A model generated the notes under the pieces. The model was given only the letters and a program-made list of their open reading frames with translations, made no database searches and was not told where the DNA came from. A program made the translations under genes and the position numbers. From assembly GCA_017937765.1 (NCBI GenBank), contig JAGBCY010000008.1:1-62033 (forward strand): DNA of 62,033 nt, given 5' to 3'. This DNA comes from Alistipes sp. (GTDB lineage Bacteria; Bacteroidota; Bacteroidia; Bacteroidales; Rikenellaceae). Below, in pieces: positions 1 through 9,681 of this stretch; positions within the stretch are counted from its first letter, which is position 1; each line of letters begins with the position of its first letter.

Positions 1-419
1 AGACGATACTGTGCCCAGTTCTGGAATACCGCACCGTTACCACCATAGGTGATAAGCTCGTGGGGGTGCTGCGCAACGGCCTTGTCTAAGTTATTCTGGA
101 TCATAAGCATAATAGCCGCAGCCTGACGCGAGCGTGCAGGATAGTCGTCAATCGAGCGTGCGTACATCTCATAGTCGGGACGCAGGCGGTACATATAGAT
201 ACGGCCATAGGTTTTAAGCTCGTTGAGGAACTCGGGAGCAAGCTCGGCGTGGTGCTTCTCGGGGAAGTAACGCAGGGCATTAGCGAGGGCTAACTTCTTC
301 TCCTCGTCCGTGAGGATATCCTTACGCTTAGGTGCGTGGTTGGCATTGGGATCGTAGGCCTTAGGTGCAGGCAGCGGATCGGGAATACCGGCCAATATAT
401 CTTTCTGAAAGTCTGTCAT
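1..419 (-). CDS. hutU: Urocanate hydratase, N-terminal part (cut by window edge)
   Basis: Second enzyme of histidine degradation, converting urocanate to imidazolone propionate with tightly bound NAD in the cytoplasm. The minus-strand reading frame opens with ATG at 417-419 (MTDFQKDILAGIPDPLP) and stays open to the left edge, giving about 139 residues that end in the conserved HELITYGGNGAVFQNWAQY stretch typical of the family N-terminus. A full-length bacterial form of this type is some 670 residues, so most lies outside the window. It starts 24 bp after the ftcD stop, consistent with an ftcD-hutU operon. The family assignment is from recognised motifs. Confidence 0.9.
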   Translation of the reverse strand, partial: MTDFQKDILAGIPDPLPAPKAYDPNANHAPKRKDILTDEEKKLALANALRYFPEKHHAELAPEFLNELKTYGRIYMYRLRPDYEMYARSIDDYPARSRQAAAIMLMIQNNLDKAVAQHPHELITYGGNGAVFQNWAQYR

Positions 420-443
420 TGCAGGTTACATTTTTAGGGTTTA

Positions 444-2150
444 TTACTTAATCTTGCTCTCAACAACTACCAAGATCTCAGCCTCGGCCTTCTGAGCCGC
501 AGCCTGAATCTCCTCAGCCTCCTTAACGAGCTGGTCGGCCATCTCGCGATCCTTAAGACCTGCGGCGTTGATCTTAACATTCAGGCAAGCACCCATCACT
601 GCCGAGCGAGCAGCCAGTGCGCCTACGCCTGCGTCGGTAACCGAGTTGGGGTTACCCTCCTCTGCCATAGCACGAACAACGTCGAATGCCTTGTACGCCG
701 CCTTCATCGTGCGCAGAGGCACCTGCGTAGCGTAGAGCGTGGCAGCCTCCATAGCAGCAGCGCGCGCAGCCTTCTCCTCGTCCGTACCCTTAGGCATACC
801 GAACACATCCATAATCTTGTTGAACGCCGCAGTATCCTCGTCTACCAAGTACAACAACTCGTTCATAACGGCCATACCGTTCTCAGCCCAGTTCGAGAAG
901 AACTCCCAACGGTCGTCCCAACCAGCCTTGTGCGACGAGAGGTTAGCCACCATAGTACCGAGCGCAGCGGCCAAAGCACCCATATATGCAGAGATAGAAC
1001 CACCACCGGGTGCGGGCGACTCGCTTGCAGTCTCCTCGGCAAAGCCCGTGCAGGTCATATCAACGAGCTTCTTAACGCCCTTGTTCTGGTCAGCCTCCAA
1101 GATATACTCCACAACCTTCTCCTCGGGCTTGAACTCCTTGAGGTTCGAGAGGCCCATCGACTCGATGGCGATGCGTACAAGCTCACGCTCTGGCAAACCC
1201 GTCGAGCGATTCTGCTTACGCAAGAAGTGACGGCCAGCGTCAACCAACGCGCTCTTAGGAACAAGGCCCACGATCTCGGCACCCGTAACGCGCACACCAC
1301 GAGCATCAGCCGCACGGCATACCTCGTCGAAGGCAGCGTGGAGCGGCGTAACCGAGAGGTTTGTCATATTCATCGACACCTGAGCGATGCCATACTCCTC
1401 GATAAACCAACCGATAGCCTTGCACGCCTTGAGCGTACCGGGCTTCATAATGGTGTTACCGTTCTCATCCTTCATAATCTTACCCGTGATGGGGTTACCC
1501 TCACGCATAGGACGACCCTTCTCGCGAACGTCGAACGCGATGGCGTTGGCACGACGTGTCGAGGTGGTATTGAGGTTATAGTTCACAGCCACAAGGAAGT
1601 CGCGAGCACCAACGGCCGTAGCACCTGTCTTAGCCACACCCTCGTCATAGGGGCGAGCACCGAAGTCGGGCTTCTTCTCCTCGTTCATCATCTTCTCGGG
1701 CAACGCCTCGTACTCACCGGCGCGGCATACAGCGAGGTTGCGACGCTCGGGCTTGAAGGCAGCAGCCTCGTAGCAGTACGTGGGGACGTTCAGCTCCTCG
1801 GCGATACGCTTAGCGAGCTCGCGAGCCAACTCAGCGCACTCCTCGAGCGTGATGCCCGACACGGGGATCAAGGGACATACGTCGCACGCACCCATACGAG
1901 GGTGGGCACCCTTGTGCTGGCGCATATCAATAAGCTCCGTTGCACGCTTGATAGCTGCCACCGCAGCATCGCATACAGCCTTAGGCTCTCCCACGAAGGT
2001 AACCACCGTACGGTTTGTAGCCTCACCCGGATCAACATCCAGGAGCTTCACGCCCTTAGCTGCGTCGATTACGTCGGTAATCTGCTTGATTGTCTCCATA
2101 TTGCGGCCCTCAGAGAAGTTAGGCACGCACTCGATAATTCTTTTCTGCAT
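444..2150 (-). CDS. ftcD: Bifunctional formiminotransferase-cyclodeaminase
   Basis: Transfers the formimino group from N-formiminoglutamate to tetrahydrofolate and then removes ammonia to give methenyl-THF, the last step of the histidine pathway. The 568-residue protein starts MQKRIIECVPNFSEGRN, the classical formiminotransferase N-terminus, with GAHPRMGACDVCPLIP near residue 82. The cyclodeaminase domain occupies about residues 365-568 (ESPAPGGGSISAYMGALAA). Both domains are complete, so this is the fused form known from animals and many Bacteroidetes. It lies directly upstream of hutU. A long antisense open frame over this gene is a codon-usage shadow. Confidence 0.95.
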   Translation of the reverse strand: MQKRIIECVPNFSEGRNMETIKQITDVIDAAKGVKLLDVDPGEATNRTVVTFVGEPKAVCDAAVAAIKRATELIDMRQHKGAHPRMGACDVCPLIPVSGITLEECAELARELAKRIAEELNVPTYCYEAAAFKPERRNLAVCRAGEYEALPEKMMNEEKKPDFGARPYDEGVAKTGATAVGARDFLVAVNYNLNTTSTRRANAIAFDVREKGRPMREGNPITGKIMKDENGNTIMKPGTLKACKAIGWFIEEYGIAQVSMNMTNLSVTPLHAAFDEVCRAADARGVRVTGAEIVGLVPKSALVDAGRHFLRKQNRSTGLPERELVRIAIESMGLSNLKEFKPEEKVVEYILEADQNKGVKKLVDMTCTGFAEETASESPAPGGGSISAYMGALAAALGTMVANLSSHKAGWDDRWEFFSNWAENGMAVMNELLYLVDEDTAAFNKIMDVFGMPKGTDEEKAARAAAMEAATLYATQVPLRTMKAAYKAFDVVRAMAEEGNPNSVTDAGVGALAARSAVMGACLNVKINAAGLKDREMADQLVKEAEEIQAAAQKAEAEILVVVESKIK

Positions 2151-2259
2151 AGTTTTATTTTGTTTTAGTTTTGTTTGTTTTCTGATACTATTGTCTCGAA
2201 ATCGTTTAATTGCAAGAAGGGGTTAGAGTTAAGGATTTGTAGCTGGCTTAAAAGCGGAG

Positions 2260-2275
2260 TTTACGCAAGCGTAAA
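2260..2275 (-). terminator. Hairpin after the Dabb gene
   Basis: TTTACGC (2260-2266) and GCGTAAA (2269-2275) form a perfect 7-bp stem with a 2-nt loop about 40 bp past the stop of the Dabb gene. On the minus strand it is followed by CTCCGCTTTT, so a weak intrinsic terminator is plausible; the T tract is short. Confidence 0.4.
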
Positions 2276-2315
2276 TGAGCACTTTCTGGCAAGCAACGCT
2301 TCGCCCCAATCACAA

Positions 2316-2615
2316 TCAAACCTCGTAGTCGACATCGACGCGCTCCAGACGACGGCTCTTGCAATAGTCGCTTACGGCAACGTGCAACGGGTTAACCTTG
2401 TATGCCTCCATAGCCTCGAACGAGGGGAAGTCGGCCGTGAGCACTGCGTCGTACGACGAGGCTGTCTCCTTAATATTCACGCCTACCTCGGCACGCAAAA
2501 GGCCATCAATCTCGCCAACGAGCGACTCGAGGCGACGCTTCATCTCCATAGCGATTTCGGCAGGTGTCTCCTCCAAATCGCGACGGAACTTCCACATAAC
2601 GATATGTCTGATCAT
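2316..2615 (-). CDS. Dabb family (stress-responsive A/B barrel) protein
   Basis: A 99-residue protein beginning MIRHIVMWKFRRDLEETP, the characteristic start of the Dabb (dimeric alpha-beta barrel) family. Members are small cytoplasmic homodimers of mostly unknown function in bacteria; some plant members are stress induced. I chose ATG at 2613-2615 because the longer frame begins with TTG two codons earlier. A matching promoter (TACATTTG at 2662-2669) lies about 47 bp upstream. It is transcribed toward ftcD, with a hairpin and about 165 bp between, so co-transcription with hut genes is not evident. Confidence 0.85.
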   Translation of the reverse strand: MIRHIVMWKFRRDLEETPAEIAMEMKRRLESLVGEIDGLLRAEVGVNIKETASSYDAVLTADFPSFEAMEAYKVNPLHVAVSDYCKSRRLERVDVDYEV

Positions 2616-2661
2616 AGTCAAGTATATTTTAGGTTTCTAAATTGCAAAGCAAACTATCATA

Positions 2662-2690
2662 CAAATGTACGAATAATTTTGCGAACGCAA
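2662..2690 (-). promoter_or_regulatory. Promoter of the Dabb gene
   Basis: On the minus strand TACATTTG (2662-2669) matches the Bacteroidetes -7 consensus TAnnTTTG, with TTG at 2688-2690 as a -33 element 18 bp upstream, slightly shorter than the usual 19-21. Confidence 0.5.
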
Positions 2691-2781
2691 CGCGCCCGCG
2701 CGATATTTTTGACATATCGAACGACATTTTTTTCTAATACCGAAAAAATTCCTGCGTGACTGTTAGATTTACGTCCGAAAA

Positions 2782-2813
2782 TTTGTCTTTAACATAGAAT
2801 TAAATTAACTTTG
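2782..2813 (+). promoter_or_regulatory. Promoter of the NfeD-SPFH operon
   Basis: TTTG (2782-2785), 20-bp spacer, TAACTTTG (2806-2813): a close match to the Bacteroidetes primary sigma promoter. The start codon of the NfeD gene is 30 bp further on. Confidence 0.8.
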
Positions 2814-2842
2814 AGGAGAGAATAAACACTAAAATTACAGTT

Positions 2843-3274
2843 ATGGATATCTGGCTTTATTGGGTGATTGCCGCCCTCGTACTCTTTATCATCGAGCTCT
2901 TCACCGCAGGCTTTGCCGTCATATGCCTCGCCATAGGCGCAGGAGGTGGTGCCATTGCTGCCGCCGCGGAGGCTTCGTTCGAGATGCAGCTGTTAGTCTT
3001 TGCCATCGTCTCGATGGTGGCCCTCATCGGCGTACGTCCCATTCTGAAGCGCACGCTTTATAAGAAGGCCGAGGTTGCCACCAACGCCAATGCCATCATC
3101 GGTAAGCGCGGCGTGGTGTGTGCCGACATCGACGCCGAGGGCGAGAGCGGCCGCGTGATGATCGAGGGTGTCGACTGGCGCGCAGTATCCGCCACGGGCG
3201 AGCCCATCGCCAAGGGCACGAAGGTCGAAGTGACGGCCATCGACAGCATCGTATTAACCGTTAAAACATTATAA
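2843..3274 (+). CDS. NfeD-like membrane protein
   Basis: A 143-residue protein with two or three N-terminal membrane segments (roughly residues 3-25, 27-44 and 48-65) followed by a C-terminal OB-fold-like domain (about 75-143, with IGKRGVVCADIDAEGESGRVMIEGV). This is the short NfeD form, without the serine protease part of long NfeD/clp-like proteins. NfeD genes are usually paired with SPFH genes, as here, where the partner starts 2 bp after this stop. The likely role is in organising membrane microdomains together with the SPFH protein. The pairing makes the call firm although the biochemical function is not settled. Confidence 0.88.
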   Translation: MDIWLYWVIAALVLFIIELFTAGFAVICLAIGAGGGAIAAAAEASFEMQLLVFAIVSMVALIGVRPILKRTLYKKAEVATNANAIIGKRGVVCADIDAEGESGRVMIEGVDWRAVSATGEPIAKGTKVEVTAIDSIVLTVKTL

Positions 3275-3276
3275 TT

Positions 3277-4269
3277 ATGGAGTTTACATCACTAACCGTA
3301 TTTATCATCATCGCCATCATCGCGGTGATATACGTACTCAAAGGATTTAAGATTGTTCCGCAGTCGGAGACTCGCGTCGTTGAGCGTCTCGGTCGCTACG
3401 ACCGCACGCTGCACTCGGGAATCAACTACCTCCTGCCCATCATCGACCGTCCGCGTGCCGTCTACCAGCGCGACGAGATTCGCTATGCCGATGGCTCGAA
3501 GAGCGTGGTTATGCGCTCAACATCGCGCATCGACCTCCGCGAGCAGGTTTACGATTTCGACAAGCAGAGCGTGATTACGAAGGATAACGTGACGACCACA
3601 ATCAACGCACTCCTCTACTTCCAGATTGTCGACCCAATGAAGTCGGTCTACGAGATCGACAACCTACCCAACGCCATTGAGAAGCTCACGCAGACGACGC
3701 TGCGTAACGTCATCGGTGAGCTCGAGCTCGACGAGACGCTCACCTCGCGCGACACGATCAACTCGAAGCTGCGCGTCGTTTTGGACGAGGCTACGAATAA
3801 GTGGGGCGTAAAGGTCAATCGTGTTGAGCTTCAGGACATCACACCTCCCGAGTCGGTACGCCGCGCTATGGAGCAGCAGATGCAGGCTGAGCGTGAGCGT
3901 CGTGCTAAGGTGCTCGAGGCTAAGGGTCAGAAGGAGGCTATGATTTTGCAGTCGGAGGGCGAGAAGGAGTCGCAGATCAACCAGGCCGAGGCCGAGAAGC
4001 AGACCCAAATTCTCAAGGCTCAGGGTGAGGCCGACGCTAAGGTTTTGCAGGCTACGGCCGAGGCTGAGGCCATCCGCAAGGTTGCCGAGGCTATCGCCGA
4101 GTCGAAGACCGACCCTGCAACCTATATGCTTCTTATGAAGTATGTCGAGACGCTCAAGGAGATTGGCACGGGCGATCAGGCAAAGACCGTATTCCTCCCC
4201 TTCGAGGCATCGAACCTCGTAGGTGCTCTCGGCTCACTCACCGAGCTTCTTCCGAAGAAGGAGAAGTAG
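3277..4269 (+). CDS. SPFH domain / band 7 protein (paraslipin, QmcA-like)
   Basis: A 330-residue membrane-anchored scaffold protein. One hydrophobic N-terminal segment (about residues 4-21) is followed by FKIVPQSETRVVERLGRYDRTLHSGINYLLPIID, the hallmark of the stomatin/paraslipin SPFH domain (about 22-190). A long charged, Ala/Glu/Lys-rich coiled coil follows (about 195-280, with QSEGEKESQINQAEAEKQTQ). Family members oligomerise on the inner membrane and influence membrane proteases. It is translated with the NfeD gene from the promoter at 2782-2813 and is followed by a bidirectional terminator. Confidence 0.92.
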   Translation: MEFTSLTVFIIIAIIAVIYVLKGFKIVPQSETRVVERLGRYDRTLHSGINYLLPIIDRPRAVYQRDEIRYADGSKSVVMRSTSRIDLREQVYDFDKQSVITKDNVTTTINALLYFQIVDPMKSVYEIDNLPNAIEKLTQTTLRNVIGELELDETLTSRDTINSKLRVVLDEATNKWGVKVNRVELQDITPPESVRRAMEQQMQAERERRAKVLEAKGQKEAMILQSEGEKESQINQAEAEKQTQILKAQGEADAKVLQATAEAEAIRKVAEAIAESKTDPATYMLLMKYVETLKEIGTGDQAKTVFLPFEASNLVGALGSLTELLPKKEK

Positions 4270-4287
4270 ACAACACCCCGATAATGG

Positions 4288-4320
4288 AAAATGGCGCAAC
4301 CCTCAAGGCTGCGCCATTTT
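4288..4320. terminator. Bidirectional intrinsic terminator
   Basis: AAAATGGCGCA (4288-4298) pairs perfectly with TGCGCCATTTT (4310-4320) around an 11-nt loop, with A and T tracts built into the stem ends. It lies between the convergent SPFH and O-methyltransferase genes and can serve both. Confidence 0.85.
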
Positions 4321-4956
4321 CTATTTTACCCTAATCAGATTTATGCCGTCGCGTATCGGCACTATCACATTGTCAACCCTCGCGTCCTCCTTAACGCGCC
4401 TATTAAACTCGACAATAGCCTCCGTATGGCGGTCGTTATGAGCAATGGGCTCAGCCACCTTGCCATACCACAAGATATTGTCGGCCAATAGAATAGATCC
4501 GCTGCGCACGTAGCCTCCATCCATCAACATATCGTAATAGGCCGGGTACTCGCGCTTGTCGCCGTCGATAAACACCATATCGTAGACCTCGCCCAACCGA
4601 GGTACCACATCGAGTGCCGAGCCCACGTGCTGGCGTATGCGGTGGCCATAGTCCGACGCGGCAAAATACTTCGCTGCGATATCCTCTAACTCATCATCCA
4701 CCTCGATGGTATCGAGGATAGCATCACCTTCCAGACCTCGTGCGATGCTCAATGCCGAGTAGCCCGTAAACGTTCCTATCTCCAAGACACGCTTGGGGCA
4801 CATCATACGCACCAGCATCTCGAGGAGCTTGCCCTGAAGGTGTCCCGAGATCATTCGCGGGTTGATAACACGCAGGTATGTCTCACGTTCAAGGCGATGC
4901 AAGAGCTCCTCCTCGGGCTTGGTATTATCCAAGATATATTGTTCCAACTTATCCAT
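4321..4956 (-). CDS. Class I SAM-dependent O-methyltransferase
   Basis: A 211-residue protein of the catechol/caffeoyl-CoA O-methyltransferase type (methyltransferase 3 family). The SAM-binding motif is VLEIGTFTGYSALSIARGL near residue 60, and the acidic metal-site region is DMVFIDGDKREYPAYYDML followed by LLADNILWYG. ATG at 4954-4956 (MDKLEQYILDNTKPEEELL) is preferred over the TTG two codons upstream. The physiological substrate cannot be told from sequence. It lies 73 bp downstream of the M16 peptidase gene, with a short intergenic repeat between, and shares a terminator with the opposing SPFH gene. Confidence 0.88.
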   Translation of the reverse strand: MDKLEQYILDNTKPEEELLHRLERETYLRVINPRMISGHLQGKLLEMLVRMMCPKRVLEIGTFTGYSALSIARGLEGDAILDTIEVDDELEDIAAKYFAASDYGHRIRQHVGSALDVVPRLGEVYDMVFIDGDKREYPAYYDMLMDGGYVRSGSILLADNILWYGKVAEPIAHNDRHTEAIVEFNRRVKEDARVDNVIVPIRDGINLIRVK

Positions 4957-4970
4957 AACCAACTGATTAG

Positions 4971-4997
4971 TAATGAGTAATTAGTAGTGAGTAGTGA
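4971..4997. repeat. Intergenic A+T-rich repeat, copy 1
   Basis: AATTAGTAGTGAGTAGTGA at 4979-4997 recurs exactly at 46334-46352. The adjoining TAATGAGTAATT (4971-4982) recurs at 11961-11972. All three copies are in gene gaps; the 19-bp identity over 41 kb suggests a dispersed intergenic repeat rather than chance. Confidence 0.5.
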
Positions 4998-5029
4998 TTA
5001 ATTAATACAATGTGGGGGGATAGAGGGGG

Positions 5030-6247
5030 CTACCTATAAATCAATCGCGATAGGTGCGCAAAGCTATCTTCGGCAACCGAGCGGATATCCTCGGCCGTGA
5101 TAGCCATAACCTTCTTATAGGCCTCCTCCAGTGTGTCGATATCCTTATACAGCAGCAGGCTCTTACCTGCGCCAAGCATATAACCCTCGTTCGCCTCCAT
5201 CGAGATGGCCATCTGTGCCACAAACTGACGCTTAGCGATAGCCAGACGGCGTGGCGTGACAAGCTCACTACGCAACTTCGCGATCTCCGCCTCAATAAGC
5301 TCGACACACTGCGCCACGTTGTCGTGGTCCGACGAGAAGTAGATACCCACGATACCCGTATCGGAGTAGGGCGTATAGGTGGCCTCGACGTTGTACGACA
5401 GTCCATATTTCTCCCTTAGCAGTATGTTTAGCAGCGAGTTAGCCGATGGGCCACCGAGGATGTTGACCATAAGAGCCAACGGCAGGCGTCGCTCGTCGGC
5501 GATGCTATATCCTCGCGTGCCGATGATGCCGTGGGCCTGATGCGTATGTCGCGATAGGGTCTCCGAGAATGGCTCATACGCAGCTGTAGCCTCACGCCGA
5601 AAGCCACGCACCGTGGGCTCAAACCCTGCGAGGTAACGCTCCGCGATACCACGTGCCGTTGCCACCGAGAAGTTACCAATCGACGAAAAGACCATCTGGT
5701 CGGTGGTGTAAGTACGCCCCACGAAGCTGCGTATCTCGTCGGTCGAGAAGCGGGCAATCGAGGCCTTCGAGCCGAGGATGTTATGTCCAAGCTCCGAGCC
5801 GCAGAACATCATATCCTCGAAGTCGTCGTAGATACGTTCCGCGGGCGAGTCCTTATACGAGTTAATCTCGTCGGCAATAACCTCGCGCTCCTTGTTGAGC
5901 TCCCTCTCTGGGAACGTCGAGCGGAAGATAACATCTGCAACAAGCTCCACGGCACGCCTGAAATCGTGACGCAGGACCGTAGCGTGAAGCGTGGTATCCT
6001 CCTTCGTGGTATAGGCGTTAAGCTCGCCACCGAGATTCTCCAATCGGCAGTTCACCTGATAGGCCTTACGTCGCTCAGTACCCTTAAACAGAGCGTGCTC
6101 CGTAAAGTGCGCAATGCCATACTCCCTCTTATGTTCGTCGCGCGAGCCGGCATTAACCACAAGAGCGCAGTGGGCAACGCCACTACGCACCTGACGATGA
6201 ATTCCTCGTATGCCATTCTCGAGCGTATATATCTCAAACTCCTTCAT
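5030..6247 (-). CDS. M16 family zinc peptidase (processing-peptidase-like)
   Basis: A 405-residue insulinase-family peptidase. The inverted zinc motif HFTEH (within GIAHFTEHALFKGTERR) is near residue 47, with the further Glu ligand region in NKEREVIADEINSYKDSPAERIYDD about 75 residues later. The C-terminal inactive M16 domain follows (from about residue 175, TTDQMVFSSIGNFS). No signal peptide is visible, so it is probably cytoplasmic, in line with YmxG/PqqL-type small M16 proteins. I chose ATG at 6245-6247 ([15 protein letters not shown]), which overlaps the uvrA 3' end by 14 bp; a longer frame begins 39 bp upstream within uvrA. The overlap implies co-transcription with uvrA. Confidence 0.9.
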   Translation of the reverse strand: MKEFEIYTLENGIRGIHRQVRSGVAHCALVVNAGSRDEHKREYGIAHFTEHALFKGTERRKAYQVNCRLENLGGELNAYTTKEDTTLHATVLRHDFRRAVELVADVIFRSTFPERELNKEREVIADEINSYKDSPAERIYDDFEDMMFCGSELGHNILGSKASIARFSTDEIRSFVGRTYTTDQMVFSSIGNFSVATARGIAERYLAGFEPTVRGFRREATAAYEPFSETLSRHTHQAHGIIGTRGYSIADERRLPLALMVNILGGPSANSLLNILLREKYGLSYNVEATYTPYSDTGIVGIYFSSDHDNVAQCVELIEAEIAKLRSELVTPRRLAIAKRQFVAQMAISMEANEGYMLGAGKSLLLYKDIDTLEEAYKKVMAITAEDIRSVAEDSFAHLSRLIYR

Positions 6248-9014
6248 TCCTTCGCAAATATTCTCCCGTATAACTATCCTCCGCACGCATCACATCCTCC
6301 GGAGTTCCCGCAACGACCACCTGTCCTCCTCGATCTCCCGCCTCAGGACCGAGGTCGATAACCCAATCGGCACACCTAATGACATCCATATTATGCTCCA
6401 CAACCACAACCGTATGGCCTCGCTCGATAAGGGCATCAAAGGCCCCGAGCAGACGACCTATGTCGTGGAAATGGAGTCCCGTCGTGGGCTCGTCGAAAAT
6501 GAACATTATCTTTTCGGTCGAACGCTCCTTCGTGAGGAACGACGCCAACTTCACGCGCTGCGACTCGCCGCCCGAGAGTGTTGACGACGACTGGCCGAGC
6601 TTCACATATCCGAGGCCCACCTGCTTCAGAGGGCGTATGCGCTCGACGATGCGCTTACAGATCGAGTTATCGGCCTCCTCCAAGAAGAAGTCGATAGCCT
6701 CGTCAACCGACATATTGAGCACATCGTAGATCGACCGCTCGCGATACTTAACCCCCAGAATCTCAGGCTTAAAACGCATACCACCGCACGCCTCGCACTG
6801 CAGTTCCACGTCGGCCATAAACTGCATACTTATCTTGATAACACCCTCGCCTTCGCACTCCTCGCACCTGCCACCGGGCATATTGAACGAGAAAGCCGTA
6901 GCTGCAATGCCCGTATGCTTGGCGTAGGGCTGCTCGGCAAAGAGCTTTCGAATCTCGTCGTAGGCCTTGATGTAGGTCACTGGGTTCGAACGCGTAGACT
7001 TACCAATGGGCGACTGCGACACCATCTCGACGCCCTGCACCAGATGCTTATCGACGTCTATGCCATCGTGGTCGCCGGGCATTAGCGTAGTCTCCGACAG
7101 ACGACGTTTGAGTGCCGGGTAGAGAACATCGTCGGCCAGCGACGACTTTCCCGAGCCCGATACTCCCGTGATGCACGTGAGCACGCCGAGCGGAATCTCC
7201 ACATCTATGTTTTTCAGATTGTTATGTCTCACGCCACGCAACCTGACGCTCCCCGCCGCAGCACGTCTGCGCTCGGGCGTAGGTATATGCTTACGGTGTG
7301 TGAGATAGTCGGCTGTGAGCGAATTCTTCGCACCATCGATATCCTTCGCAGGACCCGAATAGACAACCTCACCACCGCCAATGCCCGCCTCAGGGCCCAT
7401 ATCCACAATCCAGTCGGCAGCACGCATAACCTCCTCCTCGTGTTCCACAACAATGACCGTATTATCCAAGTCGCGCAGCTGCTTAAGCACACCGATAAGT
7501 CTATTCGTATCCCTCGGATGCAGGCCGATGCTCGGCTCATCGAGGATATACATCGAGCCAACGAGGTTGCTACCTAACGACGTCGATAGGTTTATTCGCT
7601 GCGACTCGCCACCCGAGAGCGTCGACGACAATCGGTCGAGCGTAAGGTAGTCGAGTCCCACATCCTTCAGGTAACCCAAGCGGTTACGTATCTCCGTGAG
7701 CACACGCTCCGCGGTCTTTGCCTCATACTCGTCGAGCTTCAGATTGTCGAAGAACGCGACAAGCTCACCCACGGTCATCGCCAAAATCTCCGAGATATTA
7801 TATCCCCCCACCTTCACGTACAACGCCTCGGGCCTCAGCCTCTTGCCGTGGCACTCGGGACAGGGCGTCTTACCCATATATCGTGATTTCAGCACGCGGT
7901 ACTGCACCTTATGACGTTGCGTGTCGACATAGGCAAAGAAGTCGTCGATGCCATAGAAGTCGTCGCAACCACGCCATAGTCGCTCCTTATCTTCGGCACT
8001 GAGGGCGTAGTAGGGCGTATGTATCGGGAAGCCCGTTTTTGCGGACTTCATCACCAGATCCTCCCTCCAGCGGCCCATAGTCGCTCCGTTCCAGCAGGCC
8101 ACTGCACCCTCGTAGACGCTCTTCGACTTATCGGGCACAACAAGGTTTTCGTCGATGCCCACAACCTTACCATAGCCCTCACACACGGGACAGGCTCCCA
8201 ACGGGTTATTGAACGAGAAGAGGTGCTCGGTAGGTCGCTCATAGCTGATACCATCCTCGTCATAGCGCGACGAGAATGTCTCGATGCCCTGCGTTATGAT
8301 ATGTACCACGCCCGAGCCGTAACCCATAGCGCGCGCCACAGAGTCCGAGAGGCGCGAGACGGTATCCTGCTCGTGGTCCAAGACGATACGATCGACGATG
8401 ATCATAACATCCTCGAGCGGCATATCGGCCGTAACGTGCGGCATAAACTCCTCGACGAGCATCACCTCGTCGCGGTAGCGCACACGGTTAACACCATCCT
8501 CCATAAGCGTGAGCATACGCTCGACGACGCCCTCCGCCTGCTTCAACAGCAGCGGCGATGCCACCGTAACACGCTCGCCATCGGTCATATTCAGCACGTG
8601 GTCGACAACATCGTCCACCTCATAGCAACGAATCTCGCGTCCTGTGACGGGCGAGAAAGTGCGGCCTATGCGAGCAAAAAGGAGCTTTAGGTAGTCGTAT
8701 ATCTCAGTCGTCGTGCCCACCGTCGAGCGGGGGTTGCGCGAGATGACCTTCTGCTCGATGGCGATGGCCGGAGCTATGCCCTCGATAAGGTCGGCATCGG
8801 GCTTCTCGACACGTCCCAAGAACTGGCGTGCGTAGGCCGAGAGGCTCTCGACATAACGACGCTGACCCTCGGCAAAGATGGTATCGAAGGCCAATGTCGA
8901 CTTACCTGAGCCCGAAAGGCCCGTGACGACAACGAGGTTATTATGCGGGATTTCGAGGTCCACGTTCTTAAGGTTGTGCACCCTCGCTCCCTTTATCTTA
9001 ATCTTACTATCCAA
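6234..9014 (-). CDS. uvrA: Excinuclease ABC subunit A
   Basis: DNA damage recognition ATPase of nucleotide excision repair, 926 residues, normal length. Seen in order: first Walker [20 protein letters not shown] (near residue 33), zinc finger [23 protein letters not shown] signature, second Walker [21 protein letters not shown] (near 635), second zinc finger [12 protein letters not shown] with CEACGG, and the second [11 protein letters not shown]. The start is TTG at 9012-9014 ([18 protein letters not shown]): an in-frame TAG lies four codons upstream with no ATG or GTG between, so a non-ATG start seems forced. It follows the IMPACT-family gene by 29 bp and overlaps the M16 gene. Confidence 0.96.
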   Translation of the reverse strand: MDSKIKIKGARVHNLKNVDLEIPHNNLVVVTGLSGSGKSTLAFDTIFAEGQRRYVESLSAYARQFLGRVEKPDADLIEGIAPAIAIEQKVISRNPRSTVGTTTEIYDYLKLLFARIGRTFSPVTGREIRCYEVDDVVDHVLNMTDGERVTVASPLLLKQAEGVVERMLTLMEDGVNRVRYRDEVMLVEEFMPHVTADMPLEDVMIIVDRIVLDHEQDTVSRLSDSVARAMGYGSGVVHIITQGIETFSSRYDEDGISYERPTEHLFSFNNPLGACPVCEGYGKVVGIDENLVVPDKSKSVYEGAVACWNGATMGRWREDLVMKSAKTGFPIHTPYYALSAEDKERLWRGCDDFYGIDDFFAYVDTQRHKVQYRVLKSRYMGKTPCPECHGKRLRPEALYVKVGGYNISEILAMTVGELVAFFDNLKLDEYEAKTAERVLTEIRNRLGYLKDVGLDYLTLDRLSSTLSGGESQRINLSTSLGSNLVGSMYILDEPSIGLHPRDTNRLIGVLKQLRDLDNTVIVVEHEEEVMRAADWIVDMGPEAGIGGGEVVYSGPAKDIDGAKNSLTADYLTHRKHIPTPERRRAAAGSVRLRGVRHNNLKNIDVEIPLGVLTCITGVSGSGKSSLADDVLYPALKRRLSETTLMPGDHDGIDVDKHLVQGVEMVSQSPIGKSTRSNPVTYIKAYDEIRKLFAEQPYAKHTGIAATAFSFNMPGGRCEECEGEGVIKISMQFMADVELQCEACGGMRFKPEILGVKYRERSIYDVLNMSVDEAIDFFLEEADNSICKRIVERIRPLKQVGLGYVKLGQSSSTLSGGESQRVKLASFLTKERSTEKIMFIFDEPTTGLHFHDIGRLLGAFDALIERGHTVVVVEHNMDVIRCADWVIDLGPEAGDRGGQVVVAGTPEDVMRAEDSYTGEYLRRNEGV

Positions 9015-9043
9015 CGTCTTAATCTATTAATATTCCACAGCCG

Positions 9044-9664
9044 CTACGGCTCGAGATCCCTATTCTTTACGTCGACCGTAGCACCCTCAACCTTCTCCAA
9101 TCGGCCGATGAGTTGCTCCGACTCACTCTCGCGGATGGATAGCGTCATCGTGCAGAGGTTATCGAACTGCTGATCCACGACCCTCGGCTGCATATCCTTC
9201 ACGATACGCATCACGTCGTTCATAGCGATATAGGAGAACGTAACCTCGAGCTCCACATCCACCGTGCGCTCCACGATCTCACACTCGGCAAGCACCAACG
9301 CCGTCGACTCTTTATACGCCGCAATCAACCCCGGCACACCGAGCTTCGTGCCACCGAAGTAGCGCACCACAACCACAAGGCAGTTGGTCACCTCCTGCGA
9401 CAAGAGCTGCCCGAGGATGGGCTTGCCAGCCGTTGACGAAGGCTCGCCATCGTCGTTGGCGCGGTAGTGCTCGCCGTGAGGGCCAAGACGCCAAGCATAG
9501 CAGTGGTGCGTAGCGTCGAACCAACGCTTTCTTAGCGCGTCGAGGTGCTCCTTAATCTGGGCCTCCGTCTCCACGGGGTAGGCATACGTCAGGAACTTAC
9601 TGCTAAGCTGACGATACGTTATCTCCGCGGGTGCGGCGATTGTCTTATAACTATCCTGTGCCAC
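9044..9664 (-). CDS. IMPACT / YigZ family protein
   Basis: A 206-residue protein with the UPF0029 N-terminal domain (about 15-125): SKFLTYAYPVETEAQIKEHL, RANDDGEPSSTAGKPIL and VVVVRYFGGTKLGVPGLIAAY are all diagnostic. A C-terminal ferredoxin-like DUF1949 domain (about 135-200) follows. The IMPACT family includes eukaryotic regulators of GCN2 and E. coli YigZ; the bacterial role is unsettled and may involve translation or RNA. The start is GTG at 9662-9664, as no ATG is close. It sits 17 bp after lepB in a dapB-lepB-yigZ-uvrA run. Confidence 0.88.
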   Translation of the reverse strand: MAQDSYKTIAAPAEITYRQLSSKFLTYAYPVETEAQIKEHLDALRKRWFDATHHCYAWRLGPHGEHYRANDDGEPSSTAGKPILGQLLSQEVTNCLVVVVRYFGGTKLGVPGLIAAYKESTALVLAECEIVERTVDVELEVTFSYIAMNDVMRIVKDMQPRVVDQQFDNLCTMTLSIRESESEQLIGRLEKVEGATVDVKNRDLEP

Positions 9665-9681
9665 AGCGACTATCGGGTTGA

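Noticed and set aside
930-2168. 412-codon plus-strand open frame opposite ftcD
   Set aside because: Shadow of G+C-rich codon use on the other strand; no recognisable protein motifs and the minus-strand gene is certain.
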